Part shown: in pieces, positions 24,973 through 33,581 of the stretch
How the letters are laid out: each line of letters opens with the position of its first letter
How positions within the stretch are numbered: the first letter of the stretch is position 1
Assembly: GCA_015233135.1 (NCBI GenBank)
Contig: JADFYH010000008.1
Coordinates: 29,723-93,722 of the forward strand
Reading direction: 5' to 3'
DNA from: Deltaproteobacteria bacterium
Lineage (GTDB): Bacteria; UBA10199; JADFYH01
DNA: 64,000 nucleotides
Made by a program: the position numbers and the translations under genes
The notes under the pieces: generated by a model
The model's input: only the letters and a program-made list of their open reading frames with translations
The model's database searches: none
What the model was told of the DNA's origin: nothing

Positions 24973-25413
24973 ATGTTTCGCGGACGCTTCGAAAATACCA
25001 TCGATGCCAAGGGGAGGACCTCGGTTCCTGCCAAGTTCCGTGAAGTGCTCTCCACGAATTACGACGACCGCTTGATTGTGACCAATTTTGATAATTGTTT
25101 GTGGGCCTATCCAGTGAAGGAATGGCAGGCGATCGAAGAAAAAGTGTCGGTCTTGCCGCAGTTTAAACCCGAAGTAAAGGCCCTGCAGCGGGTGTTTATT
25201 TCGGCTGCTCAGGAGTGTCTGGTAGATAAGCAAGGACGAATTTTGGTGCCCCCTTCGCTTCGAGATTATGCCGGAATCGAAAAAGACATTGTTTTTGTGG
25301 GGATGATCAGGCGTGTTGAAATCTGGTCGCACGAACGCTGGGTAAAAGAATTTGAGCGTTCTCAGCAACAAATAAGTGAATCGATGGAATCTTTAGCCAA
25401 TTTAGGAATCTGA
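24973..25413 (+). CDS. mraZ: Transcriptional regulator MraZ
   Basis: The 146-residue protein has two SpoVT-AbrB swapped-hairpin domains, shown by DAKGRTSVPAKFRE (residues 10-23) and DKQGRILVPPSLRDYAGI (about 85-102), the paired D-x-x-x-R motifs of MraZ. It represses the division and wall cluster that it heads. AAGG lies upstream of ATG 24973. It ends one base before the STAS gene. Confidence 0.95.
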   Translation: MFRGRFENTIDAKGRTSVPAKFREVLSTNYDDRLIVTNFDNCLWAYPVKEWQAIEEKVSVLPQFKPEVKALQRVFISAAQECLVDKQGRILVPPSLRDYAGIEKDIVFVGMIRRVEIWSHERWVKEFERSQQQISESMESLANLGI

Positions 25414-25414
25414 C

Positions 25415-25768
25415 ATGATGCAATTAAATGAATATGAAGATGTTGCGGTTCTCGATTTAAACGGTGATCTGGGCCCCGAAGAAGTTCGTGGCTTGGAGCA
25501 GGCTTTATTTTCATTGCTGCGAACTCATCACCGGAAAATGGTGCTTAATTTTAGTGAAGTGGATCACGTGCATTATCCCAGTGCAGAGGTTTTGATGGGA
25601 GCCGTGAGGAAAATGAAAAATTATCATGCCGATTTAAAATTTGCGGCCATGAGCGATTATACTCAGAAAATTTTTCGTTTTGTAGGGGCTCAAGAATCCG
25701 TTGAAAATTTTGAAACCGTTCCGGATGCCGTGATTTCGTTTAGTTCAAATTGGAGAACTTGGCATTAG
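25415..25768 (+). CDS. STAS-domain protein between mraZ and rsmH
   Basis: The 117-residue protein has a STAS-like (anti-sigma factor antagonist) pattern: VAVLDLNGDLGPEEVRGLEQ, MVLNFSEVDHVHYPSAEVL, LKFAAMSDYTQKIFRFVGA. In SpoIIAA-type proteins the segment before the helix reads DSSG, with the phosphorylated serine after Asp; here it is YPSA, so the Asp and first Ser are missing. Its role is unknown; a partner-binding rather than phospho-switch role is inferred. A STAS gene is not a usual member of this cluster. It follows mraZ by one base and overlaps the rsmH start. Confidence 0.7.
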   Translation: MMQLNEYEDVAVLDLNGDLGPEEVRGLEQALFSLLRTHHRKMVLNFSEVDHVHYPSAEVLMGAVRKMKNYHADLKFAAMSDYTQKIFRFVGAQESVENFETVPDAVISFSSNWRTWH

Positions 25769-26646
25769 TGCAACACATTCCTGTTCTTTTAAATGAAGTG
25801 ATAGCAGGCCTTCAGGTTAAGCCCGCTGGAGTTTATGTGGATGGGACCTTGGGTGGAGCAGGGCATGCGGAAGCCATATTGAATGCCTTGTCTCAAGAAG
25901 GGAAATTGATTGGAATTGATCGCGATGCCTTTGCCCTCTCGTATGCCAAAAAACGCTTGGAGAGATTTGGGGAGCGTTTTTTGGCGTTACGGGGGATTTA
26001 TCCAGAAATTCAGGATCTTTTAAAAAAAAATGGGTTTCAGAAAATTGATGGGATCTTGCTCGATTTGGGGTTTTCAAGTTTTCAGATTGACGAGGCCCGG
26101 CGTGGTTTCAGTTTTGTCAACGAGGGCCCCCTCGATATGCGCATGAATGAAGAAGAAGATACTTGGACCGCGGCAGATTATGTGAATGAAAGTTCCGAAG
26201 AGGAATTGAAGGAAATTTTTCAAAAGTTTGGGGAGGAACGGTTTGCAGGGCGAATTGCTAGAAATATTACTGAAGTTCGCTCTGCAAGGCCGTTTCAAAC
26301 GACGAAAGATTTGGCACAAGTCATTGAACGCAGTGTCCCTGGCAAATTCAGGCATGGACGGACTCATCCGGCAACCAAGGTTTTTCAGGCTCTGAGAATT
26401 GCGGTGAATCGAGAGCTGGAGTGTTTGGATCAGTTTTTAAAACAGGACTTTTCATATTTGAATACAGGGGCTCGGGTTTTGATCATTAGTTTTCATTCGC
26501 TAGAAGATCGAAAGGTAAAATGGGCCTTTCGGGGTCGAGAGGATTTTAAGATTATTACCAAGAAGCCCTTAGAAGCGAGCGAGGAAGAACTTGTGATTAA
26601 CCCGCGAGCACGAAGCGCAAAGCTAAGAATATTTGAAAAAAAATAA
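25768..26646 (+). CDS. rsmH: 16S rRNA (cytosine(1402)-N4)-methyltransferase RsmH
   Basis: The enzyme methylates N4 of C1402 in 16S rRNA using SAM. It shows QHIPVLLNEVIAGL, the SAM-binding VYVDGTLGGAGHAEAIL, LLDLGFSSFQIDEARRGFSF, RTHPATKVFQALRIAVNREL and LIISFHSLEDRKVK. The reading frame is open from TTG 25750, but GTG 25768 places the conserved HIPVLL three residues from the N-terminus as in the family and overlaps the STAS stop (TAGTG). It is the standard second gene of dcw clusters. Confidence 0.93.
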   Translation: MQHIPVLLNEVIAGLQVKPAGVYVDGTLGGAGHAEAILNALSQEGKLIGIDRDAFALSYAKKRLERFGERFLALRGIYPEIQDLLKKNGFQKIDGILLDLGFSSFQIDEARRGFSFVNEGPLDMRMNEEEDTWTAADYVNESSEEELKEIFQKFGEERFAGRIARNITEVRSARPFQTTKDLAQVIERSVPGKFRHGRTHPATKVFQALRIAVNRELECLDQFLKQDFSYLNTGARVLIISFHSLEDRKVKWAFRGREDFKIITKKPLEASEEELVINPRARSAKLRIFEKK

Positions 26647-26654
26647 GGTGATTT

Positions 26655-27389
26655 ATGTCCGTTGCCAGCTCCACATGGGGTGCTTCCCAACGTTTTCGAG
26701 TGAGGCCTACATCCGCGAAGGTGGAGCGAGTGAAGGGAGTTTTGTTTTACTACTTGCTTGCGTTAGTCTTTGTAGTTTTTTTCTGTTCCCTTTTCTACAT
26801 CTGGTCCCGAATTCAAATCGTGAATTTGGGTTATTCCATTAATCGAGAAATCACTCTCAAAGAGCAATTGCAAGATGAGAATAAACGCTTGAGTTTGGAA
26901 GTTGCTTCTTTGAAATCCCCCATTCGATTGGAGAACATGGCAAAAAATGAATTGAAGATGGATTTACCCCAGAAGAGCCAGGTTCTTTCTGTTCAAGCGG
27001 TGAGTACAGAGTTCGCCAAGACTGAAGTGAATCCTGAAAAAGGCAAGTCTGTTACAGAATTGAGCAAGAAATCTGTCCCTGCCGCGGTAAAAAAAGTAAC
27101 TGCCCAAAAGGGTGGTTTGTTGGCCAAAAACTCTTCCAAAATAAAATTAGAACCCAAGAAAATAGGCGTGGTTGCTAAAAAAGAATTGGCTCTAAAGAAA
27201 GTTTCCAAGCTTGCCAAAAGCTCAAAAGCAAAGGTTGCACAAAAAAATTCCAAGGTAAAATCGATAGAAAAGCCTGTTCTAGCTAGTCAGGCAAGCCATT
27301 CTAAAATTTCCTCAAAAAAGCTAAGTACTATTTCCGATAAGAAAACGCAAAAAATTGCGAGCATTGCGGGTATTTCCCCTCATCGCTAA
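26655..27389 (+). CDS. ftsL: FtsL-like divisome protein with a long lysine-rich tail
   Basis: The 244-residue protein has a basic cytoplasmic head, one membrane segment (about 29-50, LFYYLLALVFVVFFCSLFYI) and a short coiled coil with leucine heptads (about 58-88, LKEQLQDENKRLSLEVASLK), the FtsL layout. FtsL is about 100-120 residues; here about 140 more residues rich in Lys, Ser, Ala and Val follow, like a histone-H1-type tail, presumably in the periplasm. AAGG precedes ATG 26655. Its place between rsmH and ftsI supports the assignment. Confidence 0.75.
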   Translation: MSVASSTWGASQRFRVRPTSAKVERVKGVLFYYLLALVFVVFFCSLFYIWSRIQIVNLGYSINREITLKEQLQDENKRLSLEVASLKSPIRLENMAKNELKMDLPQKSQVLSVQAVSTEFAKTEVNPEKGKSVTELSKKSVPAAVKKVTAQKGGLLAKNSSKIKLEPKKIGVVAKKELALKKVSKLAKSSKAKVAQKNSKVKSIEKPVLASQASHSKISSKKLSTISDKKTQKIASIAGISPHR

Positions 27390-27394
27390 AATTC

Positions 27395-29470
27395 ATGAGG
27401 AGTTCTCCAAAGCGTTTTAATCCCCCCGTGTTTTCAGAAAAAAAAGTCCGACGCCGTATTTTGCTGGTGGCAATGGGCGCTTGTCTTTTTTTTGCTGTGA
27501 TTGTGGGTAGAGCTTTCATCTTGCATTTGATGGACAATGCGAAGCTTTCAAAATTAGCGGAATCGCAGTATCAAAAAAAAATAACCTTGGTCTCCAAGCG
27601 GGGGAATATTTACGACTCTAAAGGGGAAGAGCTGGCCATCGATGTGAAAGTAGATTCGGTCTACGTTAACCCCAAGCAGGTTTCTGACACGAAGGAATTT
27701 GCCAAAAAAATATCCTCTCTTTTGAATGTCGACAGTGAAAAATTACAAAAAGATTTGGAAAAAGATAAACGTTTCGTATGGATTAAGCGTCGAATGAGTC
27801 CGGAAGAATCCCAAAAAATTCAGAATTTTCACCATGAAGCCTTGGGCATAGTCAAAGAATGCAAACGCTTCTACCCCAACAAGAATTTGGCGGCGACTAT
27901 TTTGGGAGCGGTGGGTTTTGACTCGGTTGCTCTGGGGGGCTTGGAGCTTTTCTATGACAAGGAGCTACGTTCTGCTGCGGAACCGGTGGTGGTGAGTCAA
28001 GATGCGCGAGGGCAAAGTTATCTGCCTCTTTCCTTTGTTGAACTCGAAAACCCGAACAATGTGGTGTTGACGTTAGACAAGACGATCCAGTTCATCACCG
28101 AAAAGGAATTGAATGTTGCGCTCGAGAAAACTCAAGCCAAAAGCGCCATCGCTTTGGTCATGGATGTACATACGGGTGAAGTTTTAGCGATGGCCTCGGT
28201 GCCTGATTTTGACCCCAATCAATATTTCAGCACAGACCTTCAAAATTGGAAAAACAGGGTAGTAAGCGACAACTTTGAACCCGGCAGTATCTTCAAGGCC
28301 ATTACCGCTGCTGCGGCCTTGGAAAGCGGCAAGGTGAATTTGCAGCAAAAGTTTAATTGTGAAGGAGGTTCGTATCACATTGATAAATTTACCATCAAGG
28401 ACCATGGAGCCGGTTATGGAATGATGGCCTTGCCGGACATTATCCGCGTCTCCAGTAATATTGGGTCGTTGAAAGTGGCTCAATATGTGGGGAAGGAATT
28501 TTTTTCAAAAACGGTGCAGGGTTTTGGCTTTGGTTCCAAGACAGGCATTGATGTCCCGGGAGAAGTGAGCGGAATTATTGGTTCTCCCAAAAAATGGTCC
28601 ACCCTGCAAATGAGCACCATTGCCTTTGGCCAAGGGATAGGCGTGACTCCTATCCAAGTTGTGACCGCTTATTCTGCTATTGCCAATGGTGGCAACTTGA
28701 TGAAGCCGTATATCGTGAAAAAAATTGTGGATTCCAAAGGGGTGGTTTTGAAACAGACAGAGCCCCAGGTTCTGCGGCGGGTGATGAAAGAGGAAAACGC
28801 AAAGATACTTCGAGAGTTGTTGAAGCTGGTGGTGGGTCCAGGGGGTACCGGAACGGCCGCACAGGTAGAAGAATACGGTACGGCTGGAAAAACCGGAACG
28901 GCTCAGAAAGTTTCCGAAGGCAAAAAAGGTTATGCCGAAGGAAAATACATTGGGAGTTTTGCGGGGATTGCTCCGGCGGATGATCCTAAAATTGCCGTGT
29001 TGGTGTCCATCAACGAACCCAAGGGGCAACATTTTGGAGGGGTGATTGCTGCACCGGTCTTTCGGGATATTGTTCGCCAGACCTTGCCTTATTTGGGGGT
29101 CGCACCTAAAAATGATTCTATGCCTGTGATGATGACCAAGGCGGATGAGCCCAAGGAGGCTAAGAAAAATCCTGAAACGAAATCTACCCATCCGCTGAAG
29201 GAGAAAAAAGAAAACAAAAAAGAAAAAACCGCTGTCTCCACTGCCCCGGATTTTCCTCAAGATTTAGTGGAAGTAGACAGTGGTTCGTATCGCTTACCCA
29301 GTTGCAAAGGGAAAATGTTGAGGGAATTACTGAGAGAGTGGCGGAGACCTGAATTTGAGATTGTGGTTGAGGGTTCTGGCGTGTGTGTGGGGCAAAGTCC
29401 TGCAGCTGGTGAAGTGGTTCGTCGTGGAGAAAAAGTAAAATTGATTTTTAAGGCGCCTGTGGCGCAGTGA
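27395..29470 (+). CDS. ftsI: Septal peptidoglycan transpeptidase FtsI (PBP3) with a PASTA domain
   Basis: The 691-residue class B penicillin-binding protein has an N-terminal membrane anchor (about 22-45), a dimerisation domain and a transpeptidase domain with S298-x2-K (GSIFK), S353-S-N (SSNIG) and K499-T-G-T (GKTGTAQ). It cross-links septal peptidoglycan. After a charged linker (about 580-620, Lys/Glu/Pro-rich) comes a PASTA-like domain (about 625-688, SYRLPSCKGKMLRELLREW to GEKVKLIF), usual in Gram-positive PBPs and in some deltaproteobacterial ones. ATG 27395 follows ftsL by five bases. Confidence 0.95.
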   Translation: MRSSPKRFNPPVFSEKKVRRRILLVAMGACLFFAVIVGRAFILHLMDNAKLSKLAESQYQKKITLVSKRGNIYDSKGEELAIDVKVDSVYVNPKQVSDTKEFAKKISSLLNVDSEKLQKDLEKDKRFVWIKRRMSPEESQKIQNFHHEALGIVKECKRFYPNKNLAATILGAVGFDSVALGGLELFYDKELRSAAEPVVVSQDARGQSYLPLSFVELENPNNVVLTLDKTIQFITEKELNVALEKTQAKSAIALVMDVHTGEVLAMASVPDFDPNQYFSTDLQNWKNRVVSDNFEPGSIFKAITAAAALESGKVNLQQKFNCEGGSYHIDKFTIKDHGAGYGMMALPDIIRVSSNIGSLKVAQYVGKEFFSKTVQGFGFGSKTGIDVPGEVSGIIGSPKKWSTLQMSTIAFGQGIGVTPIQVVTAYSAIANGGNLMKPYIVKKIVDSKGVVLKQTEPQVLRRVMKEENAKILRELLKLVVGPGGTGTAAQVEEYGTAGKTGTAQKVSEGKKGYAEGKYIGSFAGIAPADDPKIAVLVSINEPKGQHFGGVIAAPVFRDIVRQTLPYLGVAPKNDSMPVMMTKADEPKEAKKNPETKSTHPLKEKKENKKEKTAVSTAPDFPQDLVEVDSGSYRLPSCKGKMLRELLREWRRPEFEIVVEGSGVCVGQSPAAGEVVRRGEKVKLIFKAPVAQ

Positions 29471-29484
29471 TAGACCTTTAAAAT

Positions 29485-31044
29485 ATGAATTTAAACCCTT
29501 TCCTCCCCCATCTTAAGCCCCTTCAAGTCCAAGGCCCCTTGGACCAAGCCTTTGCGCAGATTTGCTATGATAGTCGAAAGGTAAAAAAGGGAGACCTCTT
29601 TGTGGCCTTGAGGGGGCTGCAAGTGGATGGGCATGTGTTTATTTCCAAAGCCCTTCAGCAAGGGGCCTCGGTGATCGTTTGTGAATCGCTTCCAGCGGGC
29701 TTTCCTTCCGGTCCAACTTTTGTACAGGTGCAAAATACGCGTCAAAGTCTGGCGATTCTCGCCTCCCATTTTTATCAGTATCCCAGTTGCAAGATCCTCA
29801 GTGTGGGCATTACGGGAACCAACGGAAAAACCAGCAGCAGCTATCTTTTGGAATCTATTTTGGAACTGGCTGGATATTCTCCTGCTGTTTTTGGCACCAT
29901 CAATTATCGTCATGGTCAACATTTTATTGAAGCAAGCCACACCACTCCGGAATCTTTAGAGCTTCAAAAGATGTTGCGTGATTTTGTGAATGAAGGTGCA
30001 AAGTCTCTGGTGATGGAGGTGTCCTCTCATGCCCTCCTACAACATCGAGTGGATGAGATTGATTTTGACGCAGCACTTTTTACAAATCTGAGCCCCGAGC
30101 ACCTCGATTTTCACAAGAATATGGAAGACTATTTTGCGGCCAAATGTCTTTTGTTTGAGCGCTTGCTGAACGAAAGTAAAAAAGAAAAAAAATACGGGAT
30201 TTTTAATCTGGATGATCCCTATGGGAAAAGGCTTGCTGAAAAGAAATATTCTTATGTGCCTTGCACCTTCTCTCTCAGTAAAAATTCAGGCGCTCAGCTT
30301 TATCCCTCTCAGGTCTCCATTACCCTGAAAGGGATTGTCGCCGAGATCGAGAGTCCACAGGGAAAAATCCGTTGTGACAGTGCTTTGGTGGGGCAATACA
30401 ATTTGTCGAATTTGTTAGGGGTGGTGGCTACATCACTTTCCTTGGGAATACCTAAACAAGCAATCGAAGAGGGGATACGGGTTTTTAAGAAGGTTCCCGG
30501 TCGTCTTGAAAAAATAGAGAATACCCAAGGAGTGACTGTCGTTGTGGATTATGCGCACACTCCGGATGCCTTGACCCAGGTGTTAGAATCCCTCAAAAGC
30601 CTGCAAGGTCAAGAAGAGCGCCTGAAGCGGGGGAAATTGCTGGTGCTTTTTGGTTGTGGCGGTGATCGCGATTCTCTCAAGCGCCCTTTGATGGGCCAGG
30701 CCGTTGCAAAGCTGGCCGATTTTGCGTGGGTCACCAGTGACAATCCCAGAACCGAAGATCCTAAAAAAATAGTGGATCAAATTTTGCCGGGTTTGAAGCA
30801 GGAAGGCTGGCAGGAAAATTCCAATTATTGTATTGAGCTGGATCGTGCAGCGGCTATTCGTTCCATTTTGCAATGCTCCAAGTCGGGGGATATTATTTTA
30901 ATCGCTGGCAAAGGGCATGAGGATTATCAAATCATCGGAAAAAAGAAGATTCATTTTGACGATAGGGAAGAAGTGGAGAAGTTTTTTAAGATAGTCCCCT
31001 CTCCCCTTGAGGGAGAGGGTCAGGGAGAGGGGACCGTAAAATAA
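29485..31044 (+). CDS. murE: UDP-MurNAc-L-Ala-D-Glu ligase MurE (meso-diaminopimelate adding)
   Basis: The enzyme adds the third stem-peptide residue. It has ATP loop GITGTNGKTSSSYLL, HTTPESLEL, VVDYAHTPDAL, and SDNPRTEDP; the DNPR motif is that of meso-diaminopimelate ligases (lysine ligases differ here). The conserved end is about FDDREEVEKFF; residues 504-519 (PSPLEGEGQGEG and a few more) are read from a dispersed repeat. It lies between ftsI and murF. Confidence 0.95.
   Translation: MNLNPFLPHLKPLQVQGPLDQAFAQICYDSRKVKKGDLFVALRGLQVDGHVFISKALQQGASVIVCESLPAGFPSGPTFVQVQNTRQSLAILASHFYQYPSCKILSVGITGTNGKTSSSYLLESILELAGYSPAVFGTINYRHGQHFIEASHTTPESLELQKMLRDFVNEGAKSLVMEVSSHALLQHRVDEIDFDAALFTNLSPEHLDFHKNMEDYFAAKCLLFERLLNESKKEKKYGIFNLDDPYGKRLAEKKYSYVPCTFSLSKNSGAQLYPSQVSITLKGIVAEIESPQGKIRCDSALVGQYNLSNLLGVVATSLSLGIPKQAIEEGIRVFKKVPGRLEKIENTQGVTVVVDYAHTPDALTQVLESLKSLQGQEERLKRGKLLVLFGCGGDRDSLKRPLMGQAVAKLADFAWVTSDNPRTEDPKKIVDQILPGLKQEGWQENSNYCIELDRAAAIRSILQCSKSGDIILIAGKGHEDYQIIGKKKIHFDDREEVEKFFKIVPSPLEGEGQGEGTVK
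30995..31032. repeat. Dispersed repeat forming the 3' end of murE
   Basis: TCCCCTCTCCCCTTGAGGGA followed by GAGGGTCAGGGAGAGGGG. It is translated as PSPLEGEGQGEG before the murE stop, 17 bases ahead of murF. Confidence 0.8.
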
Positions 31045-31048
31045 ATTT

Positions 31049-32434
31049 ATGCAATTTTCACTCGCAGAAATATTAAAGATCACCCAGGCGCAAATCCTCT
31101 CTGGAGAGGGAAGTCCCAATCTTACTTCTCTTTCTACCGACAGCCGCACTGTGCAAAAAGGGGATTATTTTCTTTGTCTGGTCGGTGAAAAATTTAATGC
31201 CCACGATTATATGGAAGAAGTGGCTGGCAAAGGAGCCGCGGCCCTTATTTTAGAAAAAAAATATTTTAAGCCCGCGCAACATCAAAATCTTCCCCTCCTA
31301 TTGATTGGGGTGGAAGACACTTTGAAGGCCCTGGGAGATCTTGCCCAGGCCTGGCGGGCCAGGTTTTCAATCCCTGTTTTGGGTATCGGTGGCAGCAATG
31401 GCAAGACGACGACGAAAGACATGTGTGCGGCTATTCTTTCAGAATATTATAGCACCCTGGCTACTGAGGGAAATCTGAACAACCTCATTGGGGTGCCCAA
31501 GATGATTGCCAAGCTGGATGCCAGACATCAGGCGGCGATCTTCGAGTTGGGAATGAACGATTTTGGAGAACTGGCGCGTTTAACCGAAATTGCCCAGCCT
31601 ACGCTGGGCTTGCTCACCAATATTGGTTTTGAACATCTGGAAAAATTGAAAAGTCTGGAGGGTGTGGCCCAGGCAGAAGCTGAACTCTTCGAGACGCTAC
31701 CTTCGGGTTCTTTAGCCCTAGTAAATGAGGATGATCCCTATATCTCAAAAATGAAGACGAAGGCCTACCGTCTGACTTTTGGCTTGGAAAATCCTGCCGA
31801 TATTTTTTGCTCGGCCTGGGAGATGGAGGCCCAAAAAATAATTTTTGAAGTTTGTTATTTAGGTAAAAAATACTCTTTTTACTGTGAGGCCCTAGGTGAA
31901 GCAAATCTGCGCAATGCCCTGGCCGCGGTGGCTGTGGGTTTTGCTTTGGCACTTCCTTACGAGGCGATCAAAAGAGGTTTGCAAAAGTTTAAGGCCCGCG
32001 CCATGCGCATGGAATTGATTAGCCTCGGTAAAAAAACCCTACTCAACGATTGCTACAATGCCAATCCTTCCTCGATGGAAGTGGCCTTGCAAAGTCTGGC
32101 CGGATTGAAAAAAGGAAAAAAGGCCTTGGCTATTTTGGGTGAGATGCGGGAGCTGGGTCATTTTGCAGCGGAAGGTCATCGGCGTGTGGGAAAGATCGTG
32201 GTGAAAAATCAAATCGATTATCTGGTGAGCATCGGCCCCTATGCCCAAGAGATGCTGCAAGCAGCGGTGGCTAGTGGTTTGGAAGCTTCGCATGCCCTTG
32301 CAGCCAGCAATCTTGAAGAGGCCGAACAAAAAATAAAAGAATGGGCCCAAGAAGCCAGTTTCATTATTGTCAAAGGATCCCGCGGAGCCAAGATGGAGCG
32401 GGTAACAGAGTTGTTGAAGAAATCCCCCCTTTAA
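31049..32434 (+). CDS. murF: UDP-MurNAc-tripeptide--D-Ala-D-Ala ligase MurF
   Basis: The 461-residue ligase adds D-Ala-D-Ala, the product of Ddl, to the precursor. It shows STDSRTVQKGDYFLCLVGE, ATP loop GIGGSNGKTTTKDMC, NNLIGVPKMI, and the C-terminal LNDCYNANPSSMEVAL and KGSRGAKMERV. ATG 31049 is four bases after murE. The 3' end lies in a GC-rich repeat (32424-32465). Confidence 0.95.
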   Translation: MQFSLAEILKITQAQILSGEGSPNLTSLSTDSRTVQKGDYFLCLVGEKFNAHDYMEEVAGKGAAALILEKKYFKPAQHQNLPLLLIGVEDTLKALGDLAQAWRARFSIPVLGIGGSNGKTTTKDMCAAILSEYYSTLATEGNLNNLIGVPKMIAKLDARHQAAIFELGMNDFGELARLTEIAQPTLGLLTNIGFEHLEKLKSLEGVAQAEAELFETLPSGSLALVNEDDPYISKMKTKAYRLTFGLENPADIFCSAWEMEAQKIIFEVCYLGKKYSFYCEALGEANLRNALAAVAVGFALALPYEAIKRGLQKFKARAMRMELISLGKKTLLNDCYNANPSSMEVALQSLAGLKKGKKALAILGEMRELGHFAAEGHRRVGKIVVKNQIDYLVSIGPYAQEMLQAAVASGLEASHALAASNLEEAEQKIKEWAQEASFIIVKGSRGAKMERVTELLKKSPL

Positions 32435-32465
32435 TTCCCCCCTTAATAAGGGGGGTTGGGGGGGA
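32424..32465. repeat. Palindromic repeat at the murF/mraY border
   Basis: CCCCCCTTTAATTCCCCCCT mirrored by AATAAGGGGGGTTGGGGGG. It contains the last bases and the stop of murF and may form a hairpin in the mRNA before mraY. Confidence 0.6.
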
Positions 32466-32480
32466 TTGGGATACTTTATT

Positions 32481-33575
32481 ATGTTCTACACCCTCTACGA
32501 ATATTGTCGAACACACGCCAATTGCGAAGCACTGCTTCCCTATTTGAATATCTTCAAATACATCACCTTCCGCTCCTTTGGCGCCTTGATGACTTCCTTG
32601 TTTATTTTTCTTATCTTTGGGCAACGCTTTATCAATTATCTGGTACAGAAAAAAATTGGTCAGTACATTCGCGAGGAAGGGCCCAAGAGTCATCAGGGAA
32701 AATCGGGAACGCCCACCATGGGGGGTGCGCTCATTATTATTGCAGGTGTTTTTTCCACCCTTCTTTGGGGAAATTTCTCTCAGGAATATTTGTGGTTGTG
32801 CCTGGGCGTGTTGCTGGCCTACGGGGCCTTGGGATTTGTGGACGATTACAGAAAGCTGCTCAAAAAACAAAACGAAGGACTCAGTCCCAAACAGAAAATA
32901 TTGCTGCAGAGTTTGATCGCGTGTGTGGCAGGGGCCATCTTGATTCATTTTTCACACATCGATACCCAACTGCATTTCCCATTTTTTAAAAATCTTCATC
33001 CGGAGTTAGGCTGGTATTATTTGATTGTAGTCTCTCTGGTAATTGTGGGGGCATCGAATGCGGTGAATTTAACCGATGGATTGGATGGTCTTGCTGCAGG
33101 GCCTTCCATCGTGGCCTATTCCACCTATGCTATTTTTTCTTATGTGGCGGGCAATATCATTATCTCCAATTATTTGCAGGTGGCTCATGTGCCGGGCGCG
33201 GGAGAATTGACGGTTTTCTGCGGGGCATTGGTAGGAGCTTTACTGGGATTTCTCTGGTTCAATACCTATCCAGCCCAGGTTTTTATGGGAGATACCGGCT
33301 CTTTGTCTTTGGGCGCTTCTCTGGGGTTGATTGCTGTTATTACCAAAAATGAGATCTTGCTCATTATGGTGGGTGGAATATTTGTCATTGAGGCCTTGTC
33401 GGTGATCAGCCAGGTGACGTCCTTTAAACTCACCGGCAAACGCATCTTTCGCATGGCGCCTATCCACCACCACTTTGAACTCAAAGGTTGGGCAGAGCCC
33501 AAAGTGATTGTGCGTTTCTGGATTATGAGTTTGATCTTGGCGATTTTGTCACTGGCGACTTTGAAGTTGAGGTAG
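32481..33575 (+). CDS. mraY: Phospho-MurNAc-pentapeptide transferase MraY
   Basis: The 364-residue polytopic enzyme transfers phospho-MurNAc-pentapeptide to undecaprenyl phosphate (lipid I). Motifs are GKSGTPTMGG, LGFVDDYRKLLKKQNEGLSP, NAVNLTDGLDGLAAGP, FMGDTGSLSLGA and the HHH motif in APIHHHFELKGW. ATG 32481 (MFYTLYEY) matches the family start; a TTG five codons upstream is in frame. Confidence 0.96.
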   Translation: MFYTLYEYCRTHANCEALLPYLNIFKYITFRSFGALMTSLFIFLIFGQRFINYLVQKKIGQYIREEGPKSHQGKSGTPTMGGALIIIAGVFSTLLWGNFSQEYLWLCLGVLLAYGALGFVDDYRKLLKKQNEGLSPKQKILLQSLIACVAGAILIHFSHIDTQLHFPFFKNLHPELGWYYLIVVSLVIVGASNAVNLTDGLDGLAAGPSIVAYSTYAIFSYVAGNIIISNYLQVAHVPGAGELTVFCGALVGALLGFLWFNTYPAQVFMGDTGSLSLGASLGLIAVITKNEILLIMVGGIFVIEALSVISQVTSFKLTGKRIFRMAPIHHHFELKGWAEPKVIVRFWIMSLILAILSLATLKLR

Positions 33576-33581
33576 CTTCCT

